DNA from: JADGQM01 sp964441945 | GTDB taxonomy: Bacteria; Desulfobacterota; Syntrophobacteria; Syntrophobacterales; Syntrophobacteraceae | Assembly (NCBI GenBank): GCA_964441945.1 | Contig: CAYTWB010000005.1 | Span: 44,341-108,340 of the forward strand | Length of the DNA: 64,000 nt | Direction of reading: 5' to 3' | In this document: piece after piece, positions 36,514 through 45,310 of the stretch | Numbering within the stretch: position 1 is the first letter of the stretch | Layout of the letters: each line of letters starts with the position of its first letter | The notes under the pieces: model-generated | Seen by the model: the letters and a program-made list of their open reading frames with translations, nothing else | What the model was told of the DNA's origin: nothing | Database searches by the model: none | Program-made: the position numbers and the translations under genes

Positions 36514-36587
36514 CGTCATACCGGCAGGTCTTGGCCGGTATCCAGGAAGCATTTCTGGATTCCGGCCAGAAGCGTGCCGGAATGACG
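36514..36587. repeat. MITE-like inverted repeat, copy 2
   Basis: CGTCATACCGGCAGGTCTTGG...CCGGTATCCAG facing CTGGATTCCGGCCAGAAGCGTGCCGGAATGAC. The arms are imperfect inverted copies, related to 24792-24871. Confidence 0.75.
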
Positions 36588-36920
36588 GCCGGGGATATGG
36601 TCACTTTATTCAGCGGCATGTTAACCGACTGTTTTCACCTGACTTAAGACTCACACCGAAACTGGCAAGGGCACACATCCCGTTCTCCCCTTTTGAAGTG
36701 GATTTCTTGTATGGGGCTGATTCTCTTGTAAAGGGGGGATGAGAGAAAATCAGGCCCAGCTCTCGAAACTTCGAGACTTGACATTCTTCGCAACGCTTGT
36801 CATTTACTGGACCGGTTGGGATACGGTGCAGCGATCTCGACCGGGCAGCCCCTCTGCCTGTTCGGTCTCGGAGCTCAATTGGATCACGATGAGTGAGTGA
36901 GGAAAGACTGGAGAATCAAT

Positions 36921-37361
36921 ATGCAGCCACCAGGACGCCTGCTGGAAGAAGTAAAGCTTGAGAATGGACTGTCCATATTCTTTTACGATTGTTCGCGACC
37001 GGTGATCGGGGATCGCTACTATGTTGAGCTCCTGGTTTCTGTCCCCCTGGAAGTCAGGGCGGACTATTTCAAAGACCTCGATGATCCCGTCAAGGCCCAT
37101 GAGGCCTTTTCTGCGGCACACGGTCGTATCGTTGCCTTCGACCAGAAGAAAATACGCAACTTTGTCGCCAAAGACGAAGTTCCCGCCCTTTTGCGGCACT
37201 TGCAGAACGAGTTCCTGCTGTCCAGCGGGGCCTATCTGCTAAAAGAAGATTTCCCCGCAAAATTCATCAGGAAACAATTCAGGGAGTGGAACGAAAGGCA
37301 GCAACTTCAAGCCCGGATGGAGGCCGCCTTTGAGGCTGAGCCCCCCGATCAGGACCTCTGA
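36921..37361 (+). CDS. Conserved-looking small protein of unknown function
   Basis: A 146-residue soluble protein; the ATG at 36921 has GGAGAA six bases upstream. Visible: LLEEVKLENGLSIFFYDCSRPVIGDRYYVELLVSVPL, which suggests a beta-rich N-terminal half, and a charged helical C-terminal half (FREWNERQQLQARMEAAFEAEPP). No signal sequence, membrane helix or familiar motif. It stands alone on the plus strand, converging with the MBL-fold gene. I do not recognise the family. Confidence 0.7.
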   Translation: MQPPGRLLEEVKLENGLSIFFYDCSRPVIGDRYYVELLVSVPLEVRADYFKDLDDPVKAHEAFSAAHGRIVAFDQKKIRNFVAKDEVPALLRHLQNEFLLSSGAYLLKEDFPAKFIRKQFREWNERQQLQARMEAAFEAEPPDQDL

Positions 37362-37448
37362 TCGCGTGGTCCGACATTGATTGTCCAGGCAGACAGCTGA
37401 CCCGTGCGACCCCTGCCATTCTGTTCCATTCCCCCAGCCGAACATGCT

Positions 37449-38117
37449 TTACAAGAACTGCTTGATGAAGTCTTTCACTTCCCGCTTGCCGCGATAGACC
37501 CCGTAATGGCCCTCACAGAGGATATCTGCCTCCAGAGACAGGAGCAGCTCAAGGGATAGCCGATAGTCCTTGCGGTTGGAAAGAAGGCTCGAATCGAGGG
37601 GTCCATGAACGTCCTGGCCAAACAGGACTTTCAGCCCCTGCGATTCTGTCAGATAGACCACCGATCCGGGGGAGTGTCCCGGGACATGAATTGCCTCGAT
37701 CCCTTTTTTCCCCAGTTGGATGGTTTCTCGATGACCCGCTATCTTCCAGTCGACAGGGAACGGCTTTATGGTCGACCCGTACCAGTCGGCGGCCGTAACC
37801 ACGTTGTCTCCCGCCTCGAGGAACCCGGCATCCAGTCGATGGGCTACGGTCCGGCAGTGCAGGAGCTCCCTCAGTGATGCAGCGCCTCCGGTGTGATCAA
37901 AGTGGCAGTGGGTGATGAGGAGCAGTTCCACCTGTTCAGGTTTGACGCCGCAGGTTCGAATATTGGTCAGCAGCCGGTCATTGGCAATGCCGCATCCCGC
38001 ATCAACCAGCGCCGCATGACCGTCAAAATTGATGAGATAAATGGCCGCATCTTCAGGTTCGGTCATTGATCCTCCACCGACCTGGAAAATTTCATCCGTG
38101 ACGGCTAATCTGTTCAT
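37449..38117 (-). CDS. MBL-fold metallo-hydrolase
   Basis: A 222-residue metallo-beta-lactamase-fold protein; start at 38117 with GGAGG nine bases upstream. The metal motif is intact: THCHFDHTGG with His70, His72, Asp74 and His75, plus VPGHSPGSVVYL for the next ligand His. Such small enzymes act as glyoxalase II-like or other thioester/phosphodiester hydrolases; the substrate cannot be told. It lies 46 bases after the aldo/keto reductase gene and may be the last gene of that operon. Confidence 0.88.
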   Translation of the reverse strand: MNRLAVTDEIFQVGGGSMTEPEDAAIYLINFDGHAALVDAGCGIANDRLLTNIRTCGVKPEQVELLLITHCHFDHTGGAASLRELLHCRTVAHRLDAGFLEAGDNVVTAADWYGSTIKPFPVDWKIAGHRETIQLGKKGIEAIHVPGHSPGSVVYLTESQGLKVLFGQDVHGPLDSSLLSNRKDYRLSLELLLSLEADILCEGHYGVYRGKREVKDFIKQFL

Positions 38118-38163
38118 GCCTTGATGCCTCCTCCAGATTACAACCCCCGGCATTCTCCGGAAA

Positions 38164-39393
38164 TCAAGCGAGCACCGTTGAAGCTTCCCTCATGAGCCTG
38201 CCGATGGGAACACCCTGGGGGCATCTTTTCTCGGCCTCGGAGAAGTCCAAACGAAAAAGGTCCTTGCGCGCCGGCTCGGGCAGTCCGGCAAAGAGGCTTC
38301 TTGCCCGCTCCTTTTCTCCATAAGCATGGAAGTACATGAGACAGCGAAGGACATCGCGGATGGGGGGCGCCGCGGCAAGGGCTGATTCGCAGAGGGTCGC
38401 GCAGCCCGCACAATAGGTCGATGACGTCTCGCACGCGAACTGATCGAGAAGCTCCAGGTCATCTGCAGAAAGCCTGGTCTGGTTCAGAGCGGCCGCGATG
38501 TTGGACATGAGGACTGTCAAGTTGGGCATTTGGGAACAGATACTGGCAATATGGGGATTCTCCCATACCGCTTTGAGTCGGGCCTGTTTGTCGTTAAACC
38601 CCTGCTTCAGGAATCGACCCGCCAACTGCAACTCCGTCTCGCTTTCCATACTCACCGAACCGCCCCCCTGGCTCTTCATGGCGGTCAACCCGATTCCGGC
38701 CCGGGCACACGCATCCACGGCCGATTTCATCTTGTCGCTGTGCATCAGCCGAAAATTGTAGGTCATCATGATGCCGTCGATCCACCCCAGCTTGGCCGCA
38801 CCGAGCATGCAGTCCTCCATATTGCTGTGGGTGCTGAATCCGAACAGTTTGATCTTTCCCTCGGACTTTGTCTTCTCGACCCAGGTTTTGGTCTCCTTGT
38901 TCAGCTCATCGATGCCCTTCACTCCGTGAATGAAGTAGAGGTCTATGGTGTCGGTCTTCATTCTCTCCAGGGAGCGGTTGAGCAGCTTCGTCATACCGGA
39001 AGGGTCCCTGGCGTCCGATTTGGTCACGAGGAACAATTGCTTCCGGGCTTCGGGGTATTTGTTGAGGAACTGCCCGATTCCGAGTTCACTGTTGCCGCCC
39101 TCGTAACAGTCTGCCGTATCCCAGTAGGTGACCCCCCATTTCAGGGCCTGCTTGAGCAGGAGCTGGTTGGATGGGATGTCGAACATGCCGCCAAGGGAGA
39201 GGACCGAAACGGCTGTTCCGGTTTTTCCGAATGGTCGCACCCCGACCGATGAGCTCTCAGCGTCTTGCCCCGGACCCGCCGGCTTGCCGGCACCCTGTGC
39301 ATAGACCCCCGAGGCGCCGAGCAGTGACCCGGTGCCTAGCATCCCTGCGCTGCGCAGGAAATCACGACGTGACAGGTTTTTTCCTTCAGGCAT
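38164..39393 (-). CDS. TAT-exported aldo/keto reductase with C-terminal Cys cluster
   Basis: A 409-residue protein; start at 39393 (AAGGA upstream). A twin-arginine signal SRRDFLRSAGMLGTGSLLGA suggests export of a folded, cofactor-bearing enzyme. The AKR barrel shows the catalytic residues in WDTADCYEGG (Asp, Tyr), FLVTKSD (Lys) and LYFIHGVKG (His). The C-terminal 100 residues carry YCAGCATLC and KRCPQGVPIG, a pattern seen in reductases that hold a 4Fe-4S cluster. An exported AKR with a cluster fits a membrane redox chain with the ferredoxin encoded upstream. Confidence 0.88.
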   Translation of the reverse strand: MPEGKNLSRRDFLRSAGMLGTGSLLGASGVYAQGAGKPAGPGQDAESSSVGVRPFGKTGTAVSVLSLGGMFDIPSNQLLLKQALKWGVTYWDTADCYEGGNSELGIGQFLNKYPEARKQLFLVTKSDARDPSGMTKLLNRSLERMKTDTIDLYFIHGVKGIDELNKETKTWVEKTKSEGKIKLFGFSTHSNMEDCMLGAAKLGWIDGIMMTYNFRLMHSDKMKSAVDACARAGIGLTAMKSQGGGSVSMESETELQLAGRFLKQGFNDKQARLKAVWENPHIASICSQMPNLTVLMSNIAAALNQTRLSADDLELLDQFACETSSTYCAGCATLCESALAAAPPIRDVLRCLMYFHAYGEKERARSLFAGLPEPARKDLFRLDFSEAEKRCPQGVPIGRLMREASTVLA

Positions 39394-39506
39394 CCGACCG
39401 TCCTTTCTTTTTTCACGTTCCCTGGTTCTGAGTAATCCCACAAAAACAACGCCGGGTCCTGTCTCAAGCAAGAGTGAGCAGGCGCGGAGCACTGCAACGG
39501 GCCATT

Positions 39507-41444
39507 CTATAAAAGCAGCGAATGGTTTCTGCTTCTCGATTCGTTTTCCGCCGTAACCCGGATTGCCCTCAGGCCGCTCACGGGGCATTCGTGTTCACAG
39601 ATACCGCAACCGATGCAGAGCTTCACGTCCACCTGAGGGCGCTGCAGTCGGACCTGAAGCTCAATCCGGTCACCGGGTGCCGGGACCGGTGAGAATGGTT
39701 GATCCGCTCTGACCGCCACCGTACCGGCTGTATTGGCAACAATGAGTCGGCGCTCTCTTTCCCCGGATTCGATTCTTCGCAGATAATAGTCTCCCGTAGC
39801 CAGACGATCGGGGGGCAAACCGGCATGGCGAAATTCAACGGTGAACGCATCGGCTTTCCTGACCTCAAGGACCCCATCCCTGATTGTGCTGAAGAACTCT
39901 CTCACGAAGATCGCCTTCGGGCTTACCGGGCAGGTCTCCTGGCAGACGATGCACGGTCTGTCCATCGCCCAGGGCAGGCAGCGCCCGGTATCAACAAAGG
40001 CGGTGCCGATCCGGACGGGACCCCTTGTTGAGAAATGATTGCGCCCCCTCTTCTCATCCAGGCTGAGGGGCCGGATTGCAGCCGTCGGACAGACCAGGCT
40101 GCAGGCCACACAGTTGAGCTGACAGCCGCTGGTGCCGATCCGAAAATCCAGGACGGGGGTCCAAAGCGCTTCTGCACCGGCCTCCAATCCTGCCGGCTGG
40201 ATGATATTGGAGGGACAGATGCGCATGCACTGCCCGCATTTCAGACAGCGACGGAGAAAGTCCGCTTCGGCCAGGGAGCCGGGGGGACGAATCATCTTGG
40301 GATCGTAGTTTCGGGCAAACTTGCCGCTGAGGTTTAACATCGGTACCAGGGCCACGCCGGAAAGAAGGGAGGTCATGACTTCCCTGCGAGACAGCTCCGG
40401 TGAGGGGACCTCTCCGGAGGCGGATGGCTGGGTGCCGAAGGAGATCAGATCGTGCTTGCATTCCTGGAAACAATTCATACAGAGCACGCATTCACTGGTA
40501 CGGATTGCCGCAGCGGGCTCACAGCCCCCCTCGCAGTTGGCTTCGCAGAGTCTGCAATGGCGGCAGTCGCCGCTCTTCTTGGTGATCTTCCAGAGAGCAA
40601 AACGCCCGAGCAAACCCAGAAGGGCACCAAGCGGGCAAAGAAAGCGGCAGTAGAACCTTGGGCGCTTCAGATTCAGCAAAACCGCTGTGAGAAAAACGGC
40701 CCCGATCACCCACGCCTCTTCGTAATAGCGCTGGCTGCTGGAGAGTACCCCGGGATTTGAATCGGCGACTGAAAGCAACACCAGATTTACCGAACGCTGC
40801 ATCAGAGGAATCGGGTCAAGCAGTCCGGTCTGAAGGGTGGCGCTGAGCATCCCTCCCGCCCCAGCGAAAAATCCCAGGACGGCCCACAGGGATACCAGGG
40901 CCAACACAATGGAAGCGGTTCGCTTACGCTCCGGGAAAGACCTGACGGCGGCAACAGCGGCTGAGCAGACAATGACTGCAATGAGAATCCAGTGAACAGC
41001 GGAACCAGCCAGGGCAAGGCGTATTGCTTCGGCTATGATTGTCCCTGCTGCGGCAGCCAGGAGGAACAGCAGGATGTTGTACTTTATTGAATGGAGCCGA
41101 TGGTATTGATTGATCGCCACCCTGTGGGAGACGTTCTTCCCCCATTTGCCCAGAGAACCCACCAGATGATGCAATGCTCCAAAGGGACAGACCCAGCCGC
41201 AAAAGAACCTGCCGAGGATAATCGTCAGAACAATGGTGACCAGCGCCCACAGCAGCCCTGCGTAGAGTGTTCCGGTAGTGAGGACGGTCCCGAGAGCAAC
41301 CAGGGGGTCGAGCTGCAGGAACCAGTTGACCGGCCAGCCACGCAATTGCCACCATTCCATGCCGAATGAGCTGACCACGCAGAACCACAGAAAGAGCAGC
41401 AGGAAGAAGGTCTGGCTTATCCGTCTTGCCGTGACGATTCTCAT
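39507..41444 (-). CDS. NapH/NapG-like fused membrane ferredoxin
   Basis: A 645-residue protein. The N-terminal third has about five membrane helices and two NapH/MauN-like motifs, CGWVCPFGALHH and CRFLCPLGALLG, followed by cytoplasmic-type 4Fe-4S motifs (CRHCRLCEANC, CVLCMNCFQEC). After LSRREVMTSLLSGVAL, which looks like an internal TAT-type segment, comes a NapG/MauM-like ferredoxin with CLKCGQCMRICP, CQLNCVACSLVCP, CIVCQETCP and CIGCGICEHECP. It thus joins two proteins that are usually separate. It could pass electrons from the quinone pool to the exported partner proteins (inference). Confidence 0.88.
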   Translation of the reverse strand: MRIVTARRISQTFFLLLFLWFCVVSSFGMEWWQLRGWPVNWFLQLDPLVALGTVLTTGTLYAGLLWALVTIVLTIILGRFFCGWVCPFGALHHLVGSLGKWGKNVSHRVAINQYHRLHSIKYNILLFLLAAAAGTIIAEAIRLALAGSAVHWILIAVIVCSAAVAAVRSFPERKRTASIVLALVSLWAVLGFFAGAGGMLSATLQTGLLDPIPLMQRSVNLVLLSVADSNPGVLSSSQRYYEEAWVIGAVFLTAVLLNLKRPRFYCRFLCPLGALLGLLGRFALWKITKKSGDCRHCRLCEANCEGGCEPAAAIRTSECVLCMNCFQECKHDLISFGTQPSASGEVPSPELSRREVMTSLLSGVALVPMLNLSGKFARNYDPKMIRPPGSLAEADFLRRCLKCGQCMRICPSNIIQPAGLEAGAEALWTPVLDFRIGTSGCQLNCVACSLVCPTAAIRPLSLDEKRGRNHFSTRGPVRIGTAFVDTGRCLPWAMDRPCIVCQETCPVSPKAIFVREFFSTIRDGVLEVRKADAFTVEFRHAGLPPDRLATGDYYLRRIESGERERRLIVANTAGTVAVRADQPFSPVPAPGDRIELQVRLQRPQVDVKLCIGCGICEHECPVSGLRAIRVTAENESRSRNHSLLL

Positions 41445-41465
41445 ATTATACGTCTCACGCGATCG

Positions 41466-42464
41466 CTACCCGCTTTGCACCCGGATGGGATGGAGCGATT
41501 CATAATCCACGGTCCCAACGCCCGCCGCTTCCGCTTTCAGAAGGTAGGGCAGGTCCCGTGCCGTCTTGTCCAGAAGCGTCGCCCCAAAGGCATCAGCCGC
41601 CACCTGATCGGTGCTGACGATCATGGTGTGGGTGGCTTTCAAATCCGAGAGCGACCCGCCGGTCGGCCCGTTGGTCATCATGGTCATGGTGCCGTCGAGG
41701 ACAACGAGGGTCGGCCGGACCATCATGCCCAGCTCTTTGATGAAATCATGGATATTCTGGTGAAAAATGTTCCGCCTGCCGCCAATCAGCCCATACCAGT
41801 TCTTTAGGCTCATAGTGGCCCCGCTTCGCTGGTGGCTCTTCACGGGAGCGATGCCGATCAGCTTGTTGATGCCTTCAAAAGGGGTGTAGAGCACCGGCCA
41901 GTTCTTGATGAAGGTTGCGCCCGGAACTGTAGCGGGCTTGAAAAAGTCGTCTCTGGGCAGCACCACTCGGGCACCCATGGATCGGGCGGCTTCTCCCAGC
42001 CCCGTTAAAGCGAAGCAGCTCTCCGGGCTGTTGATGGGGTTATCGGTTACGATTACCGACGAAGCTCCCGCCTTGAAACACAGACGGACGACTTCGGCAA
42101 GCAGTTCGGGATGCGTCGTGGCACAAAGGAAGGCAGGGGATGCGATGACCGCATTCACCTTGATCAGCACCCGGTCGCCCTGCTTGACGAACGCTTCAAT
42201 GCCTCCCAGTGCCTTGAACGCCAGGTTGATCGATGCAAGCCGGTCTGCACCGCTGACTATGGCCATCCTTTCTTTGTTGTCTGCCGGAGAAAAGCTCGGC
42301 AGTTGCACGCCCCCCGGAGTGCCGTCCTCGAAACCGGCCGGCCCTTTCGGGTCGTAAAGGGCATAACCGAGACCGCCGGTTGCGGCAATAGCGACTCCCG
42401 CTTTCAACATGCGGATCAGGAATTGCCTGCGGTCCACTACATAATTCCCTTCCGGATGATTCAC
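41466..42464 (-). CDS. TAT-exported DUF362 protein
   Basis: A 332-residue protein that starts with GTG at 42464, overlapping the upstream stop as TAGTG. A twin-arginine-like signal (DRRQFLIRMLKAGVAIAATGGLGYAL) precedes a DUF362 domain: GDRVLIKVNAVIASPAFLCATTHPELLAEVVRLCF, then VIVTDNPIN and PVKSHQRSGATMSLKNWYGLIGGRR. DUF362 proteins often accompany Fe-S proteins, but their reaction is not known to me. This one lacks the ferredoxin tail of some relatives, which here is supplied by the next gene. Confidence 0.88.
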   Translation of the reverse strand: MNHPEGNYVVDRRQFLIRMLKAGVAIAATGGLGYALYDPKGPAGFEDGTPGGVQLPSFSPADNKERMAIVSGADRLASINLAFKALGGIEAFVKQGDRVLIKVNAVIASPAFLCATTHPELLAEVVRLCFKAGASSVIVTDNPINSPESCFALTGLGEAARSMGARVVLPRDDFFKPATVPGATFIKNWPVLYTPFEGINKLIGIAPVKSHQRSGATMSLKNWYGLIGGRRNIFHQNIHDFIKELGMMVRPTLVVLDGTMTMMTNGPTGGSLSDLKATHTMIVSTDQVAADAFGATLLDKTARDLPYLLKAEAAGVGTVDYESLHPIRVQSG

Positions 42465-43450
42465 TATTCTGCCCTCGCCAATGCGTTCTTCAGATCCAAA
42501 GCGAGTTGTTCGGCAAGATCTTTGTCTTCCGCTTCGTGCACTCCGGCCAGAAAGTCCCGATGAACGAAGACCAGCTCAAAGGTGTCGAAGATCTTCACGA
42601 GCCAGGCTTCCGGGATCGCGGCACTCATTGCCGAATCAACCCCTCCGTTTTCGGCCAGGAACTGATGGTAGGCCCCGGCCAGGTCCCTTGCCTCCTGCGC
42701 TGTCTGCCGATGCGAAAGGAATGCCGTCAACCGGCTTCCCGAAAGAGTGTAGTGGGCTATGAAGGTGTTGTTGAGACTGCTGAAGCCAAAGACGTTCTCC
42801 GCAAACAGCGTGACACTTCCCGACACCAGGGACGCACCGGGGAAAAGTGCGACTTCGCCAATCGCATCCGTGGTATCCGGATGCTCCCGGACGAAATTTT
42901 CCCCAATGGCAAGCATCCCTTCCGTCATCTGTTCGGAGGCTGCGATCACCTCAACGTAATACCGGCCCTGGAGGAAAAACAGGGCAGTGGGTGTCAGGTA
43001 GGCGTACCGGGTGAATTCGACGTCCCGGGCATCCATCCGCCGCTGGGTGCTGAACACGGAAAAAGCGCTCCGCTTGCTGTCCATCTCGTAGACAAAGACT
43101 TCCATCCAGAGATTGGGATTGGCTGCATCCGAAAAGCGCTGACACCGCAGGATCACGAAACCGGCCGAAAGATAGAGCTCCGCTTTTCCATTGATCTTTT
43201 CTGAAAGAGTCTCCGGGCCGAAGCTCTCGGCGGGAGTCAGGACCTTCATCCCGGGCGGGAGATAGCTTTGCAGGTCCAAGGTTGATCCGGCGGCACCGGG
43301 AGTCTGGGCAGGGGAATCGTCTTTGGAGAGGGGAACCGTAAAGACTCCGGTGTCGAAGCGGGATTGCTTGTAATAAACGCCCGCTGCGATAACGGATAGA
43401 ACCAGCAGGATCAGAAGGCTCAGATACGATTCAACCTTTCCAGGTTTCAC
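42464..43450 (-). CDS. DUF6599-like membrane-anchored protein
   Basis: A 328-residue protein with one N-terminal membrane helix (YLSLLILLVLSVIAAGVYY). The soluble part contains FGPETLSEKINGKAELYLSAGFVILRCQRF, which matches the DUF6599 family as I remember it. No catalytic motif is evident. It is first of the apparent five-gene redox operon DUF6599-DUF362-ferredoxin-AKR-MBL, with one-base overlap to the second gene. It probably sits outside the cytoplasmic membrane. Confidence 0.75.
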   Translation of the reverse strand: MKPGKVESYLSLLILLVLSVIAAGVYYKQSRFDTGVFTVPLSKDDSPAQTPGAAGSTLDLQSYLPPGMKVLTPAESFGPETLSEKINGKAELYLSAGFVILRCQRFSDAANPNLWMEVFVYEMDSKRSAFSVFSTQRRMDARDVEFTRYAYLTPTALFFLQGRYYVEVIAASEQMTEGMLAIGENFVREHPDTTDAIGEVALFPGASLVSGSVTLFAENVFGFSSLNNTFIAHYTLSGSRLTAFLSHRQTAQEARDLAGAYHQFLAENGGVDSAMSAAIPEAWLVKIFDTFELVFVHRDFLAGVHEAEDKDLAEQLALDLKNALARAE

Positions 43451-43570
43451 CGGGAGTGTCTCCTGTTTGGCGCTCTATCAATGTCCTGAAGCCCTGGTGC
43501 GCTCCCCGGAGCGCATCGAAAAGAATCTTAGCAGGCTATGAGAAGAATAGGCAAGGGGGAGAGGAATTTT

Positions 43571-43590
43571 GGATTCTCGGACAAGCTCCT
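43571..43590. repeat. Short dispersed repeat, inverted copy, at the hflX stop
   Basis: GGATTCTCGGACAAGCTCCT is the reverse complement of the 36401 repeat core with one change (GGAGCTTGTCCGAGAA). It touches the hflX stop codon. Confidence 0.55.
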
Positions 43591-45292
43591 AAAGAGGCAC
43601 CTCGGTTTCCGAAGACTCTTCGGGCTCTTCCGGTGTCAGTGGCAGAAAGCTTTGATGCAGCAGGGTTTCGACATGGTTTTCCATTTCCAGGATGAGGGGC
43701 GCCAGGGTCCGGGATGAGAGGGCCGAAACACCGATCCCTCCATAACGCTTCGTCTGGATATCGAGGTACTCCGGGTCCACCCGGTCACATTTATTGAAAA
43801 CCAGGATCGTCTCTTTGTCGCGAAGGTCAAGTTCGCTTAGAATCTTCTCCACCGCCTGCATCTGTTCAACGAACTGCGAATTGCTGATATCCACTACGTG
43901 GAGAAGAAGGTCCGCATCGTCCAGCTCTTCCAGGGTGGCGGCAAAGGCGTCCAGCAGGTCTTTGGGCAGATCTCGAATAAAGCCGACCGTGTCCGTGATG
44001 ATCACCTCAAAATCGCGGGGAAATCGGAGGCGCCTGCTGGTGGGATCAAGGGTTGCAAAGAGTTTGTTCTCTACAAAGACGAGACTCTTGGTCAGGGTGT
44101 TGAGGAGAGTCGATTTCCCGGCGTTTGTATATCCCACGATCGAGACGATGGGCATCCGCTTGCGCATGCGCTTCGATCGGCGTTGGGCGCGGCCCTTTCG
44201 AACGAGCTTCAGTTCATTGTCCAGGTGACCGATGCGCTCCTTGATCCGCCTCCGGTTGATCTCCAGAGTGGTTTCGCCCGGCCCTCTGGCCCCAATTCCC
44301 CCGGTGAGGCGGGACAGGGCGTCATCTTTCATCCCCAGTCGAGGAAGCAGGTACTTGAGCTGCGCCATCTCCACCTGGATTTTCCCTTCCCGGCTGTGGG
44401 CGCGCTGGGCAAAGATGTCCAAAATGAGCTGAGTTCGATCGATGACCCGCAATTCGGTTGTGTCGGTAATGGATCGTACCTGGGAAGGATTGAGCTCCTG
44501 ATCGAAAATGAGCAGGTCCACACCGCACTGCAGCGCTCGAAGCACGATTTCACTCAGCTTCCCTTTTCCGATCAGGTACTTGGAATTGATCTGGCGTTGC
44601 CTCTGAATGATGGTGTCTGCCACCGATATGCCGCTCGTATGCGTGAGCTGCGTCAGCTCATCCATTGACTGCACAGCCGCTTCCCTGTCGGTGCTGGTGA
44701 CACTGACCAGGATTGCCCGGTCTTCCTCTTTGGCAGCGGTGATAGCCGGGCGGTTGCGCTCAAGTTCTTCTTCCAGGGCCTGCACAAGGTCCTGAAAATC
44801 CACGTAGGGATCATGGCAGGGGATTGGCGGCAAGATCGCCCATCCATGACGATCCTGGGCCATCTGAGGAGAGATGTGGGCCACTTCCAGTTGCGTGGCG
44901 CCGCCGTGGGGGTCTACACGAATGGCCGCAACACAATCCAGACGCAGGAAGACAAGGTCCATGAGATCGTCCTGCGTGAGGGCTTCTCCCTGCAAATGGG
45001 TATGAACCAATCGCAGGCCTCTCAGACGCCATCGCCCCCCGCGGCTTTTGGGAAGATCGGGAATAAACAGGGAGTGGGGACCGCCGACCAGAATGGTTTC
45101 TACAGTCCCATCGCGGGCCAGCAAAAGCCCGATTTGCCGGCCGCATTCAAAAGAAAGCCTCGCCAGGTCGCGAGCCAGATCGGGTGAAATGATCTGACGG
45201 TGGAAGACTTTGCGTCGGTGAAGCTTTTCAATTCGCCGGCGGGTGCTGCTTTTTAGTCCGGCAACATTGCCGTAGACTTTCTTGATAGGCAA
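43589..45292 (-). CDS. hflX: GTPase HflX
   Basis: A 567-residue GTPase that binds and can split ribosomes in stress (family knowledge). An N-terminal extension of about 140 residues (beginning KVYGNVAGLKSSTRRRIEKLHRR) precedes the HflX domain with YLIGKGKLSEI and LTGGIGARGPGETTLE. The G domain shows G1 GYTNAGKST, G3 DTVGF (in IITDTVGFIRDLP) and G4 NKCD. It is longer than E. coli HflX (426 residues), as in many deltaproteobacterial forms. It follows paaK by 18 bases. Confidence 0.96.
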   Translation of the reverse strand: MPIKKVYGNVAGLKSSTRRRIEKLHRRKVFHRQIISPDLARDLARLSFECGRQIGLLLARDGTVETILVGGPHSLFIPDLPKSRGGRWRLRGLRLVHTHLQGEALTQDDLMDLVFLRLDCVAAIRVDPHGGATQLEVAHISPQMAQDRHGWAILPPIPCHDPYVDFQDLVQALEEELERNRPAITAAKEEDRAILVSVTSTDREAAVQSMDELTQLTHTSGISVADTIIQRQRQINSKYLIGKGKLSEIVLRALQCGVDLLIFDQELNPSQVRSITDTTELRVIDRTQLILDIFAQRAHSREGKIQVEMAQLKYLLPRLGMKDDALSRLTGGIGARGPGETTLEINRRRIKERIGHLDNELKLVRKGRAQRRSKRMRKRMPIVSIVGYTNAGKSTLLNTLTKSLVFVENKLFATLDPTSRRLRFPRDFEVIITDTVGFIRDLPKDLLDAFAATLEELDDADLLLHVVDISNSQFVEQMQAVEKILSELDLRDKETILVFNKCDRVDPEYLDIQTKRYGGIGVSALSSRTLAPLILEMENHVETLLHQSFLPLTPEEPEESSETEVPL

Positions 45293-45310
45293 CCCTCTTG
45301 TTATTGCATG

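Larger units (their letters stand above)
36278..36920. other. Intergenic region with two repeat elements
   Basis: About 640 bases between the divergent sensor and the small protein at 36921. It holds the short dispersed repeat at 36401-36422 and the MITE-like repeat at 36514-36587. I see no gene in it: open frames here lack ribosome sites. Confidence 0.5.

Noticed and set aside
43498..43516. GC-rich hairpin TGCGCTCC/GGAGCGCA as terminator after hflX
   Set aside because: No T-run follows on the minus strand, so an intrinsic terminator cannot be claimed.
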